Positions 1 through 9,350 of a stretch of DNA of 64,000 nt are shown here, piece after piece. Position numbers and translations under genes: made by a program. Below the pieces are notes generated by a model. It did not search any database. It was not told the origin of the DNA and saw only the letters and a program-made list of their open reading frames with translations. Positions within the stretch are counted from its first letter, which is position 1; every line of letters begins with the position of its first letter. This DNA is from Isoetes taiwanensis (taxonomy: Eukaryota > Streptophyta > Lycopodiopsida > Isoetales > Isoetaceae): contig JAJEKV010000052.1 in assembly GCA_021234155.1 (NCBI GenBank), positions 1,239,933-1,303,932 on the forward strand, given 5' to 3'.

Positions 1-599
1 CATGAGAACCCAATCGGGATATGGGACCAGAACAGAAAAAGAGGGCCGAGCCCTTACAGAACTCGAGGACTGAGCCCCCTAATAAGTCACAATACCGAGA
101 AAAAAACAAGCGGGCATAAGCCCAAGCAGATAACAGTATAGACAATAGAACGAAAGGGTTAAACCAAACCAAAATCAAAACGGAACCGTGAAGCACAGGG
201 CTATACAGAAATTGCCCACGGATCAAGTGGTCAGTGATCACGGATGATAGCCTGGCCTCCTCTATATACGGCCCACTTCCGTTGTAGGCGAGCCTCGCGG
301 ACCTGACATAATTCTTCCTTCCGTCTGTAGAGAACATCCATCTAGACTTAAGACTTCATTCGATTGGTCCATAAATGGGCTTCTATACATGTACACGTAT
401 AAATGTTAACGTATAAAGTGGTCTAACCTACATATGGGTGCGCAACTATCCCATGGTATCCAAGCCTGTTTACGGGGCATGTCTTCTTGCCATATCACCT
501 TGTCGAGTGTCCACGTCGGTCCATGGACCGGAAGCAGCCTATGTTATGCATGAAAAGTATGATATGTTTGAAAATAGAGTAATGAAAAAACGGTGCTAG
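1..599. other. No gene recognised
   Basis: I see no convincing coding frame, RNA gene or repeat structure here. The first 250 bases have the 'gggccgagccc' style of text that also appears between pol and the 3' LTR of the Gypsy element near 32.75 kb, so this may be the end of a degraded retroelement. That is a weak resemblance only. Confidence 0.3.
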
Positions 600-724
600 G
601 AATAGAAATTTCTTGGGATACAATTGCAATATCAATGGTATACTATGTGCAGGGAATATCTGGCTTATCATGGTTGGTTGTTAGTTTCTTTCTCAAGGAT
701 GATTTGCACATGGACCCAACAGAG
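600..724 (+). pseudogene. Isolated exon of a folate-biopterin transporter (FBT/BT1 family)
   Basis: The 41-residue segment contains [10 protein letters not shown] followed by [15 protein letters not shown], which matches the first conserved transmembrane block of plant FBT-family folate/pteridine carriers (usual form [25 protein letters not shown]). It is bounded by a possible acceptor (gctag at 595-599) and a good donor (gtaatg at 725), so it looks like one exon with its splice sites. Full transporters have about 450-550 residues and 12 membrane segments. I find no neighbouring exon upstream or downstream before the MITE and the peptide gene. It is therefore most likely a gene fragment left by duplication or transposition, though a gene with very long introns reaching beyond the window cannot be excluded. 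Confidence 0.55.
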
Positions 725-1239
725 GTAATGCTTTACATGTATTGTTTATTTGATATAGGTCATGTGCTAGGGCAGTCAATTTCACCTATTAAGGGCCTGG
801 CGAGCCTATTAGGGTGAGCCAAGGTCTGAACCAGGCAAAATTGCCTGCCCTAGCACATTCTCTAACGTAATGCTTTGGGGCAGAGGCTATTTAGCACTGT
901 GGAGCGGAAGCAAACAACGATTTCAAGAAAATCATTGCAATTTTGTAGAGACTAAGAGAAGAGGCCATTACCAGAGATAATCTGGATCTGTAAGTAGGCG
1001 AAATAGCGTCTGCCCGAACATTACGACTTCTTAGAAGAAGCACATTCATTGACAATCTTCCAACCTTAATCTAGCAACATCACGCATTAGAATTGAAGAA
1101 AGAAGCCTAATCTGAAGTTTTAATTCATATTGAAGCAACCAAATGATAAGGACAATAATGCATGACGAGAACATCAAAAATAAAACGACAGCCTTCATAT
1201 GATTCAATGGAGCCGCATTAGATTGGGACCGGAACTATA
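725..1239. other. Non-coding, nothing recognised
   Basis: No frame, RNA or repeat stands out between the transporter exon and the MITE. Confidence 0.4.
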
Positions 1240-1241
1240 TA

Positions 1242-1703
1242 GGGGAGGGTGCCCTTCTTTCACACACTCCCCTTCAATGGTTCACTTTTTGCCCTTAATA
1301 GCCCACTTTTAACCTTTTGATAGCTCAGTTTTGCCCTTTAATAGCCCACCTTTGGCCTTTAACAGCCCACCTTAAGAACTATGAAAAATTGAGCTAAATG
1401 CATGGTCTATTGATGGGCACTTGTGGTCCAATGAAGGTCAATTGTGAGTATTTAATGGTCCATTGGAGGGCTTTTGGTGGTCCATTGGAGGGCATTTGGG
1501 GGTCTACTAGTGTCAAAATTACCATATAACTTAAAATCTTTATGGCAACCTTTCAATTTGTCAAAACGACTCGTGCTTAGTATCAATTGAAAGCTAAACT
1601 TTAAAATTTCATAATATTATTTCAAAATAGGAGATTAAAAAAAAAATAAACCCATCATAATAAAGTTTGTTCGCTTAAGTGGGCGGTTTATGGCACCCTC
1701 CCC
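1242..1703. mobile_element. MITE-like element with 12-bp inverted ends and TA flanks
   Basis: The segment begins GGGGAGGGTGCC and ends with its exact complement GGCACCCTCCCC (1692-1703). Both ends are flanked by TA (1240-1241 and 1704-1705), as expected for Tc1/mariner-type elements. There is no transposase frame, so it would be non-autonomous. Inside are two small arrays: about four copies of a roughly 25-bp unit built on 'ccctttaatagcccac' (about 1288-1373), and two or three copies of 'tggtccattggaggg' (about 1428-1502). The TA flanks are too short to be proof, so superfamily assignment is tentative. Confidence 0.5.
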
Positions 1704-1736
1704 TACTTAAAAGATGCAAGGCATTTCATAAAGCCC

Positions 1737-1742
1737 TTTATT
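1737..1742 (-). terminator. AATAAA polyadenylation signal of the cysteine-rich peptide gene
   Basis: The minus strand reads AATAAA about 42 nt past the stop codon of the 76-residue frame, a normal position for a short 3' UTR. Confidence 0.4.
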
Positions 1743-1783
1743 ATTATATATGCACAACAAGTCTTATAGAACTTGACCAATGA

Positions 1784-2014
1784 CTATTTTCTGCATGAGC
1801 AAGAGCATTGGACACAATAGCGGCAAGAATAAGTGATACAGTCTGAATCGGAATTGCAAGAGCAGTATGTGTTGTCCTCACTCTGAAAGAGCGATCTAGA
1901 AACCAAGCTTTTGCCCAGGCTTCTTCCGGAAGCATTGGAAGAGCTTAAGCTGCCGAATACCAGCACAACTAAGAGAAACATGGTGCCAATCTTGCGAACG
2001 AATGAAGTAGCCAT
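1784..2014 (-). CDS. Small secreted cysteine-rich peptide (8 Cys), family not recognised
   Basis: The 76-residue product starts in good context (gccATGG). It has a basic N-terminus, a hydrophobic core around residues 13-23 (FLLVVLVFGSL) and a plausible signal-peptidase site after SSSNA (residue 28). A Ser/Leu-rich, basic stretch (29-44) follows, then a C-terminal domain with eight cysteines in 24 residues, spaced C-X-C-X5-C-X4-C-X2-C-X2-C-X-C-X-C. The even cysteine count and secretory leader suggest a disulfide-bonded apoplastic peptide. I recognise no named family (defensin, LTP, snakin, thionin and RALF spacings differ). A TATA-like box sits about 50 bp upstream and AATAAA about 42 bp downstream, so all parts of a small single-exon gene are present. 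A chance frame is the main alternative; an overlapping 63-residue frame exists but lacks these features. Confidence 0.5.
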   Translation of the reverse strand: MATSFVRKIGTMFLLVVLVFGSLSSSNASGRSLGKSLVSRSLFQSEDNTYCSCNSDSDCITYSCRYCVQCSCSCRK

Positions 2015-2060
2015 GGCACCGGACTAGGACACTTAGGTTGAGGTAAACTCCTCACAACCA

Positions 2061-2069
2061 TTTTTATAG
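2061..2069 (-). promoter_or_regulatory. TATA-like box of the cysteine-rich peptide gene
   Basis: The minus strand reads cctCTATAAAAATgg about 50 bp upstream of the ATG at 2014. Transcription would start near 2035, giving a 5' UTR of about 20 nt. Confidence 0.45.
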
Positions 2070-2253
2070 AGGGGTCTTGCATTGCCTGCATTTTTTCTTT
2101 TCTTCTGGCCTCTTGTTTGAACCTTGAGCCGGTCTTGGTTACATTCTACATGCTCACAGACGGCCCCCACCTGTTTGAAAGTTAACCAAGACCTCATGTT
2201 AGGTTCTAGATGATCAGAAAGGGTCCTCCTAATAAGACACATCTAAAAACTCC

Positions 2254-2367
2254 TTAGCTCTGACATTTTCAAACATGTTGACAATGAACACGCAAATGCC
2301 TCTATCAGGAAGGGTCCGTCTTAGCTCTGATATTTTCAAACATGTTGACAATGAACATGCACTTGCC
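2254..2367. repeat. Direct repeat of about 46 bp, 67 bp apart
   Basis: The block beginning ttagctctga(c/t)attttc at 2254 recurs at 2321 and continues through ...aacatgttgacaatgaaca with few changes. It lies between the peptide gene and the receptor-kinase relic. Confidence 0.7.
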
Positions 2368-2420
2368 TTCTGTCTTATTTATCTACGAACTCAAGTTAGG
2401 AATTCAAATTAGGGACTGAA

Positions 2421-4349
2421 ATGCTAGCGCACAGCATGGATAGGCTTGGACTTATGGTGCTATTCCTTCTGGGCACCATCTTGCCCTCTGCTGCGCTTGT
2501 TCCTCTTGGCTCAACGCTTATTGCTGCTGGGAACAGTTCTTGGAAGTCTGATGATGGCAATTTTGCCATGGGATTTATTCAAGTACGGCATGGCACATTT
2601 ATTATGGCAATTTGGTATGAGAAGGTCCCTTCCCAGACTGTTGTGTGGAGCGTCCGATCAACTGGATCAGTGAAGGATATAGAAGTTAGTAGCAAAGCCA
2701 CTATTTCCTTGTCCATGGATGGTAATTTAACACTTGTAGATTCTGGCAATACTGTTTGGTACGCAAACACTGGGTCCATTGCTGTGGCTGGAGCTTCTAT
2801 GTTGAATTCTGGCAATTTCATCCTCTTCAATAACAGTGGCAATGTATGGGAAAGCTTCTCTTATCCCACCCACACCTTGCTACCCAACCAAAAATTGTCT
2901 TCCACCCTCACTAATGGAGATTACTTGCTAGAGATCTACACCAGAGGGATACGGCTCAACTACACATCTTCACGAGGATTGGATGACCAGCTGACCGATC
3001 CTTCATATTGGAGCTTTTCAGCCACTCCTTTCCAGTCACCCTTCCTTAATCTCAGTTCATCTGGTGTAGTAACATTCTACAATGTGCAAGAGAATGACTC
3101 CGATAAACTGGTGGACTTTGATTACCAGTTGGAGGGTTTTATGAAGGTTGTCTTTAGATGGTGATGGAAATGCTAAAGTATATGGTTTTAATTCAAGCTC
3201 AAACTCATCATGGGTCATATTATGGCAGGCTATGCTAACAGAGTGTAGCATATATGGCAGATGTGGGACTAATGCTGTATGTGCCTACATGCCAACTCCT
3301 ACTTGCATTTGTCCACCCGGCTTCGAGATGCAAAATGGGAGTTGTGTTCAGCAAATTCAAATTGGATGCAGCACTAATGTTGCAAAGGAAAAGCTCAGCA
3401 TCGTTTCCTTATACCATGCAGACTTTCATAGCAATGACTTCGACAGATATTATTTTGTGTCCATGGACACATGTAAACAATATTGCTTGGATGAGTGCAA
3501 GTGTGCTGCTGCTGTTTACTACCTCTCTGGAGTAGGCACATGCTTGCTCAAAAGCAAGCTTTCGAATGGGATGCAATCACTGGTATTCCATATGTTGTTC
3601 TTCTAAAACTTTCAACAGATGCTAAGATAAATGCTACTATGCAATTCCCTCAAGATTTGGGCTCCTATACCACTGTTTATCTGTCTTCAACTATCAAGGA
3701 TTCTTTAAGGAAAAGTTCTTTTCTGCCATGCAATTATGCAACACCAATGTTGTTTGTAGCTGTAAGTGAATTCTGTGGTCTCATTGTTTGCATTGGTGGC
3801 TTTTTTATGCTTAAATCAAAGTGGAGAGCAACGCGGGAACATGGGTGGATGCATGGCTATGCCTACCAGGTTTTCACATGAGCAGCTCAAGTTTGCGAGT
3901 GAGAACTTCAGTCATAAGATTGGATCTGGTGGATTTGGGCAAGTTTACAAAGGTAAGTTACCAGATAAAACTATGCCATCAAGAAGCTTGAACTGGCAAA
4001 CCACAGGGAGGAGCAATTTGAAGCGGAAGTGACAACAATAGGTAAGGCTCACCACATAAATCTAGTCCGATTATTAGGATATTGTTCAGAAGGTCCACAC
4101 CAATTGCTAGTTCATCAGTACATACCGAACGGGTCTCTGGACAACTTCTTGTTCTCCAGCTCGAATGATCAAACATCCAATTGGGATATTCGATTTGGTA
4201 TTGCTGTGGGCATTGCTAAAGGCATCATGTATTTACATGAGGAATGCGATGAGTGCATCCTTCATTTTGACATGAAGCCTCAAAATATAATGCTGGATGA
4301 GAATTTTATGCTCAAGATATGTGATTTCGGTTTGGCATCAGCATCTTGA
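2421..4349 (+). pseudogene. G-type lectin receptor-like kinase, frameshifted and truncated
   Basis: Five consecutive frames read as one receptor kinase. From 2421 there is a signal peptide (LMVLFLLGTILPSAAL) and a bulb-type lectin domain. From about 3155 come an EGF-like segment (CGTNAVCAYMPTPTCICPPGF) and a PAN-like cysteine cluster (CKQYCLDECKC). Then follow a membrane segment (about 3745-3815) and kinase subdomains: [28 protein letters not shown] and DFG. The frame must change near 3150, 3580, 3865 and 3975, and the gaps are too short for introns. The frame stops just after DFGLASAS, so the activation segment and C-lobe are missing. Family members have about 780-850 residues and are usually single-exon. 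The Copia element begins 52 bp after the stop; I find no clear C-lobe beyond it. A cell-surface receptor originally, it cannot encode one now. Confidence 0.85.
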
Positions 4350-4401
4350 ATGGTTATTTCTGATAATCCATCGCTCCTGAGTGATTATCACTTTCACGGC
4401 T

Positions 4402-4623
4402 TAATGAATACAAGAGTAATTCAAACGGCAGAAGAACATGTTTTATTAGAATGATCTTGAAAAGCTTATACATGCAATGGTGAAACCAAAATAGCAGGCC
4501 CCTCACCGCCATGCTGAACTTCAGGAGCTAATAAGGCATCTGCCTATTTAAAGAACAACCTAAAGCAAACCACCGAACATAACATGAATGTAACACCTTG
4601 CTGACAGGTGTCTGGTTCCAATA
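4402..4623 (-). repeat. 3' LTR of the Copia element
   Basis: This 222-bp segment appears identical, base for base by eye, to 9129-9350. In element orientation it begins TATTGGAACC and ends CATTA, not the usual TG...CA. A purine-rich tract lies immediately inside it. Confidence 0.9.
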
Positions 4624-4635
4624 CTCCCCCTCAAG
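4624..4635 (-). other. Polypurine tract of the Copia element
   Basis: The minus strand reads CTTGAGGGGGAG directly before the 3' LTR, the expected place for the plus-strand primer of reverse transcription. Confidence 0.8.
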
Positions 4636-4839
4636 TGTACATTCATGTAGAATAGAAAGTCTATTACTAATAGAAGTTACCAGTTTACTGCAGCTCCCCC
4701 TTGAATGTGACATCTTCACAAATTGGAGTTCTGTTTCAACTTGCAACCCTTTGAAAGCAAGGAAAAATCCACACCACAAAGAAAACTCAAACAAATGCTG
4801 ATCGAAACCAAATCCCAATGTAACTGCTCATGTAGCAGC

Positions 4840-7800
4840 TCAAACTCGCAGCATGCCCATTTCTTGAATGCACTCATTGTGCCTTTTTCGTGCAAGGGGC
4901 TTGGTCAGCACATCCGCTGTCATAAACTGAGTGCCCAAGTGCTTGACAGAAATTTTGTTCTCTTCCACTTTCTCTCTAGTGAAATGATACTGAGTTTCTA
5001 TATGCTTGGCTTTAGAGAAATTGGAAGGATTTCTTACCAAGCTGACTGCCGCCTTGTTGTCGTTCATAAGCACGGTTGGATGGGCTTGTGCTGCACCAAG
5101 ATCCCGCAGGAGTCTCCTAAGCCATATAGCTTCTTTGGCAGCTGAACAGATAGCCATATACTCGGATTCACAAGTGCTTACAGCAGTGGCATTTTGCTTC
5201 TTGTTGGACCAGCTAACCACTCCCCCTTGCAATTTGAAACAGAAGCCAGTACGAGATTTGCGCAATGCTTCACCTGCATAATTGGCATCAACAAATCCTT
5301 CCAAGAGAGGCTCTGAGTGTGCTGGATCCCTGTGATAACAAATACCCAAAGTAGGAGTAGATTTCAAATAGCGTAAAATACGTTTAACGGCTTGCCAATG
5401 GGAGGAATTAGGCTGCTCCATGAATTGACTCACAGAGATGACTGCTTCGGCTATATCAGGGCGACTGCAGACCATGAAATGAAGCAGGGAGCCAACTACA
5501 CTTCGATAAGACATGTGCAGGTCAGCATGATCTTGCTGAGGCAAGGATTCCTCAAAGACTAGGGGAGCAGAGGTGGCTGGTGTACTGACATCTCGACAGG
5601 AGGACATCCCCGTGCGTAACAAAAGAGATTCAATAGCCTTTGACTGATGTAACATGACATCATGGGTAACTGGATCCTGAACGACTTGCATTCCAAGGAA
5701 ATACTTGAGAGCACCCAAATCAGTCATATGAAAGCGGCCTGTAAGGCTGGCCTTGGTCTCATGCATCAAGGCAGAATCATTAGCAGCAAGGATTAAATCA
5801 TCAACATACAACACGATAATCATCAAGCAGTTCCCAAGTCTTTTAACATAAATGTTCCAATCAGCATTGCTGCGAACAAAACCATGTGCAGTAAAAAAAG
5901 AGTGGATAGTACCATACCACAATCTTGGCGATTGTTTAAGGCCGTAAATGGCCTTGTTCAGCTTGCAGACTTTAGTTTCAGCTCCTTTGACCTGATACCC
6001 TGGTGGCTGCTTCAAGTACACCTCGTCATTGATCTTGCCATGCAGAAAGGCTGATTTCACATCCATTTGCTGAAGATCTAAATGCCATGCTGCTGCTAGG
6101 GCTAGAACAGCTCGAACAGAGGTAAGGCGAGCAACAGGAGCAAAGGTTTCATGGTAGTCTATACCTGCCTTTTGTGAGCATCCGCGTGCCACCAGCCGTG
6201 CTTTGTACCTAGAAACCTTGTTATGTTCATCATATTTGAGCTTAAAAACCCATTTACATGAGATGGCCTTCCTCCCAGGAGGTAAGGTGCACAAGTTCCA
6301 TGTGTGATTCTCCATCAGTGAAGAATACTCCTCATCCATAGCTGATTTCCAATGGGACTGCTGGGGACTTTTGAGTGCTGCTTCATATGTATGTGGTTCA
6401 TCTATCGATGCAATGCTAAGCAAGGCAATATAGGCTGAGCTGCGAGGCTTTCTACTCTCAATGTATTCCAGCATCTTCTCAGTATGTTTCACAGCTCGAG
6501 CAGATCGTCTTGGAGCAGAATCTTCTTGCACATCCGGAGGAGCACAATCTCCTTCAGAATCTGGTTCAGAGGGGATATCCATATCACAGAGAGGAGTATC
6601 AGGTGCAGGAAGATCATCGTGATCAGACTCTGAGTCTGTATCAGCTATATCCTCAAGAGTTTGCAGAGGATCTGTAAGTTGAGCAGTCGCGCTACTGCCA
6701 AGGCTGAAATCTTGCTCCTGAAAGACAACACTTCTACGAAAGATCATTTTGCGAGTGGCAGGCACATACAATTTATAAGCTTTAATATTGTCTCCATATC
6801 CAACAAACATGCATGGTGTAGCGCGTGTGGACAGTTTACCAGACTTCCTTTCATCCTTAGAGAGATGTGCATAAGCTGTGCAGCCGAACACTTTAAAACC
6901 TTCAACATTAGGCTTCTTACCAGACCATGCTTCCTCTGGTACACATCCTGAAACTGCCTTTGTGGGGACCCGATTGATGATGTACACAGCGGTATTGACA
7001 GCTTCTGCCCAAAATCGTGACTCAATACCTTTGGAGAGAAGCATGGATCGTGCGCACTCAAGGACAGTCCTGTTCTTCCGCTCCACGACACCATTTTGTT
7101 GGTGTTCAAATGCCACAGAAGTCTCATGTTGAATACCCTGATCTGCAAGGAAGGCTGCAAACTCACCACTCACAAATTCGCCACCTTGATCAGTTCTAAC
7201 AATTTTTACTTTCCTTTCCATAAATGTTTCAGCTTGAGCTCGCCATTGTTTAAAGTTGTGGAATGCATCAGATTTGTATGCCATGAAAAAGACCCAACTC
7301 TTTCTAGTAAAATCATCAATGACGAGCAGAAAATACCTGGAGCCTCCTACAGAAACAACGCGCGCAGGCCCCCAAACATCCATGTGGATCAAATCCAAAG
7401 GCTTTGTTGCACGTGTACCCTTATACTTGCCATAAGACTTCCTGCTTAATTTCCCCAAGGCACAACCTTCACATATACCTGCAGGAGCTTTTGTCTCCGG
7501 AATGCCTTGCACGAGATTCTTAGCTTTCATTTTCTTCAAGGCAGGAAAGTTGGCATGCCCTAACCTCTCATGCCAGATTTGGTTGGCATTGGAGGATGTG
7601 GCATTCAGGGCTATTGGCTGCTCCTTGCACCAGCTAAGCCTATACAAACTCCCTTCACGCACTCCTCGTGCTAGAATCAAATGATTCTTGTCTCGAATGA
7701 GACATTGTCTATTACCAAATGTGGCAAACATACCAGCATCATCAATCTTAGAAATAGACAACAAATTAGCCTCTAAATCAGGAACATAGAGAGTATTCTT

Positions 7801-9081
7801 GAGTTGAATATTCCCTGTTGGCAAATCCAATGTAACTGCGCCTACTCCCTGAATTGTAAGCTTGCCCCTCCCAATTTTTACTTTCTTGTTGTCCTTATTC
7901 TCAATAAGACCTTGAAAGAATTCCTTTTTCCCTGTCATATGGTCGCTGGCTCCAGAGTCCAGAAACCATACTCCCTGTGACAGTTCTGCAATCATACCGT
8001 GATGTGAATCCATCCACGTGCCTTCTTCATGCATTAGTGTTTCTAGCTTCCCTTTAAGTACTTCAACAATGTTCAGAGTCCATCCAAGGCATATGTGAAA
8101 GAGTATGCACATTACCTTGATGATCCATACAAAGGTACTCTGCTGATCATTGACAGAGCTAGCAATGAATGCTCTTGCCACTGAGATCAGGGAATCACTA
8201 CTTGCACTGTCATCACTATCATGAGAATCACTCGTGATTACTTTAGAGGCCTTGTGCGCTTGTGCCTGTTGCTTGGTTTTCTTATGATCCTCCTTGTCTG
8301 GCCGTTTTTGCTTCCTCTTTCTTCTGTCAGGTTCGGGACAGTCCCTAGCAATATGCCCGAACTTATTGCAATTATAGCACTTTCTTGTGTCATTCCCTTC
8401 TGCTCTTCCAACAAGAGCTTGAACTTCTCTGCCACTGGTCTTCTTCCCACTCATTTGATTTTTCTCTTCCATCAAAATTTGTTGACAGGCCCACTCAAGC
8501 TCCACGTGTTCTACAGACCCTATCAGATTCTTCACGTTGTTGTAGGATCCAGGCAACCCAAGAAGCAATGCTCCAACTACAAGGTCATCATCAAGACCTT
8601 TTTGCATACCCTGTAATTGCAAAGCAGCTGCTTTGATCTTGGAGATAAACTCATCTGCAGATGTACATTCTTGAAGCTTGGTGGTAAAAATCACTGAGTA
8701 GAGACTAGCTTGCTGAGAGAAGTGTTTCTTTTTGTATGTGACAACCAACTGATCCCATGCAGCCTTGGCACTCTCTGCAGCCTCTACTTGAGCAATGAGA
8801 GTATCATCCAGATATCTCATCAACCGATTTCGTGCTTCCCAATCTCTCTGCAACCACTTCAGCAAGGCCTGCCTATCACTTGGTTCCCCTTTGCTGTCCG
8901 TTTGGGTGGTCCCTTTCACAATCTGAGCAGCTGTTAGAGGTTCAGGTTTTGGAACGGCACCTCCTGGACGTGGCTCATCTCCAGAGACAATGTGCCACAA
9001 GCCCTTTTCTGAAAGCTTCCCTCTAACCTTTATGAACCAGTAGAACGCATTTGCATGCGTAAGCTTCTCAATTCTTCCCAT
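4840..9081 (-). CDS. Copia gag-pol polyprotein, 1413 residues, intact
   Basis: Domain order is Gag, protease, integrase, reverse transcriptase, RNase H, which defines Ty1/Copia. Gag occupies about residues 1-300 with a CCHC knuckle CYNCNKFGHIARDC (235-248). The protease active site is DSGASDHM (375-382). Integrase shows HERLGHANFPALKKM, the zinc-binding CEGCALGK and the catalytic RTDQGGEF stretch. Reverse transcriptase has YVDDLILAA. RNase H ends in the usual DVLTKPL motif. The length is normal for plant Copia. The start at 9081 gives a typical Gag N-terminus just inside the primer-binding site. Residues 316-345, between Gag and protease, are unusually hydrophobic, and a GT...AG pair (8115 to 7975) bounds 141 nt here that could be spliced without changing frame. 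The protein would make virus-like particles in the cytoplasm and integrate cDNA in the nucleus. Confidence 0.95.
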   Translation of the reverse strand: MGRIEKLTHANAFYWFIKVRGKLSEKGLWHIVSGDEPRPGGAVPKPEPLTAAQIVKGTTQTDSKGEPSDRQALLKWLQRDWEARNRLMRYLDDTLIAQVEAAESAKAAWDQLVVTYKKKHFSQQASLYSVIFTTKLQECTSADEFISKIKAAALQLQGMQKGLDDDLVVGALLLGLPGSYNNVKNLIGSVEHVELEWACQQILMEEKNQMSGKKTSGREVQALVGRAEGNDTRKCYNCNKFGHIARDCPEPDRRKRKQKRPDKEDHKKTKQQAQAHKASKVITSDSHDSDDSASSDSLISVARAFIASSVNDQQSTFVWIIKVMCILFHICLGWTLNIVEVLKGKLETLMHEEGTWMDSHHGMIAELSQGVWFLDSGASDHMTGKKEFFQGLIENKDNKKVKIGRGKLTIQGVGAVTLDLPTGNIQLKNTLYVPDLEANLLSISKIDDAGMFATFGNRQCLIRDKNHLILARGVREGSLYRLSWCKEQPIALNATSSNANQIWHERLGHANFPALKKMKAKNLVQGIPETKAPAGICEGCALGKLSRKSYGKYKGTRATKPLDLIHMDVWGPARVVSVGGSRYFLLVIDDFTRKSWVFFMAYKSDAFHNFKQWRAQAETFMERKVKIVRTDQGGEFVSGEFAAFLADQGIQHETSVAFEHQQNGVVERKNRTVLECARSMLLSKGIESRFWAEAVNTAVYIINRVPTKAVSGCVPEEAWSGKKPNVEGFKVFGCTAYAHLSKDERKSGKLSTRATPCMFVGYGDNIKAYKLYVPATRKMIFRRSVVFQEQDFSLGSSATAQLTDPLQTLEDIADTDSESDHDDLPAPDTPLCDMDIPSEPDSEGDCAPPDVQEDSAPRRSARAVKHTEKMLEYIESRKPRSSAYIALLSIASIDEPHTYEAALKSPQQSHWKSAMDEEYSSLMENHTWNLCTLPPGRKAISCKWVFKLKYDEHNKVSRYKARLVARGCSQKAGIDYHETFAPVARLTSVRAVLALAAAWHLDLQQMDVKSAFLHGKINDEVYLKQPPGYQVKGAETKVCKLNKAIYGLKQSPRLWYGTIHSFFTAHGFVRSNADWNIYVKRLGNCLMIIVLYVDDLILAANDSALMHETKASLTGRFHMTDLGALKYFLGMQVVQDPVTHDVMLHQSKAIESLLLRTGMSSCRDVSTPATSAPLVFEESLPQQDHADLHMSYRSVVGSLLHFMVCSRPDIAEAVISVSQFMEQPNSSHWQAVKRILRYLKSTPTLGICYHRDPAHSEPLLEGFVDANYAGEALRKSRTGFCFKLQGGVVSWSNKKQNATAVSTCESEYMAICSAAKEAIWLRRLLRDLGAAQAHPTVLMNDNKAAVSLVRNPSNFSKAKHIETQYHFTREKVEENKISVKHLGTQFMTADVLTKPLARKRHNECIQEMGMLRV

Positions 9082-9116
9082 ACTTGATCGATCTGTTTAT
9101 CCCTTTAGACCGACCT

Positions 9117-9128
9117 GCTCTGATACCA
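9117..9128 (-). other. Copia primer-binding site (tRNA-iMet)
   Basis: The minus strand reads TGGTATCAGAGC immediately after the 5' LTR, the standard complement of the 3' end of initiator tRNA-Met in plant Copia elements. Confidence 0.92.
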
Positions 9129-9350
9129 TAATGAATACAAGAGTAATTCAAACGGCAGAAGAACATGTTTTATTAGAATGATCTTGAAAAGCTTATACAT
9201 GCAATGGTGAAACCAAAATAGCAGGCCCCTCACCGCCATGCTGAACTTCAGGAGCTAATAAGGCATCTGCCTATTTAAAGAACAACCTAAAGCAAACCAC
9301 CGAACATAACATGAATGTAACACCTTGCTGACAGGTGTCTGGTTCCAATA
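9129..9350 (-). repeat. 5' LTR of the Copia element
   Basis: This 222-bp copy is identical by eye to 4402-4623. In element orientation it is the upstream LTR and should carry the promoter. Confidence 0.9.

Larger units (their letters stand above)
4402..9350 (-). mobile_element. Complete Ty1/Copia LTR retrotransposon
   Basis: The element is 4949 bp on the minus strand, with two 222-bp LTRs that look identical, a primer-binding site complementary to initiator tRNA-Met, a polypurine tract and one uninterrupted 1413-codon gag-pol frame. Identical LTRs and an intact frame mean a very recent insertion that may still be able to move. I could not find a matching target-site duplication: left flank cggct and right flank ttagg differ, also with alternative TG/CA boundaries. 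Its left end lies 52 bp from the truncated receptor kinase. Confidence 0.93.

Noticed and set aside
2579-2842. 87-residue minus-strand frame inside the lectin kinase
   Set aside because: It is the antisense shadow of the lectin domain, which has clear homology on the plus strand.
3057-4176. Introns as an explanation for the frame changes in the lectin kinase
   Set aside because: Conserved text continues across each change with no room for an intron, so they are frameshifts (real or from assembly).
4402-9350. TG...CA boundaries for the Copia LTR
   Set aside because: Tried TGAATAC start and CA end; neither gives a target duplication nor agrees with the shared bases at all four LTR edges, so the longest shared segment was used.
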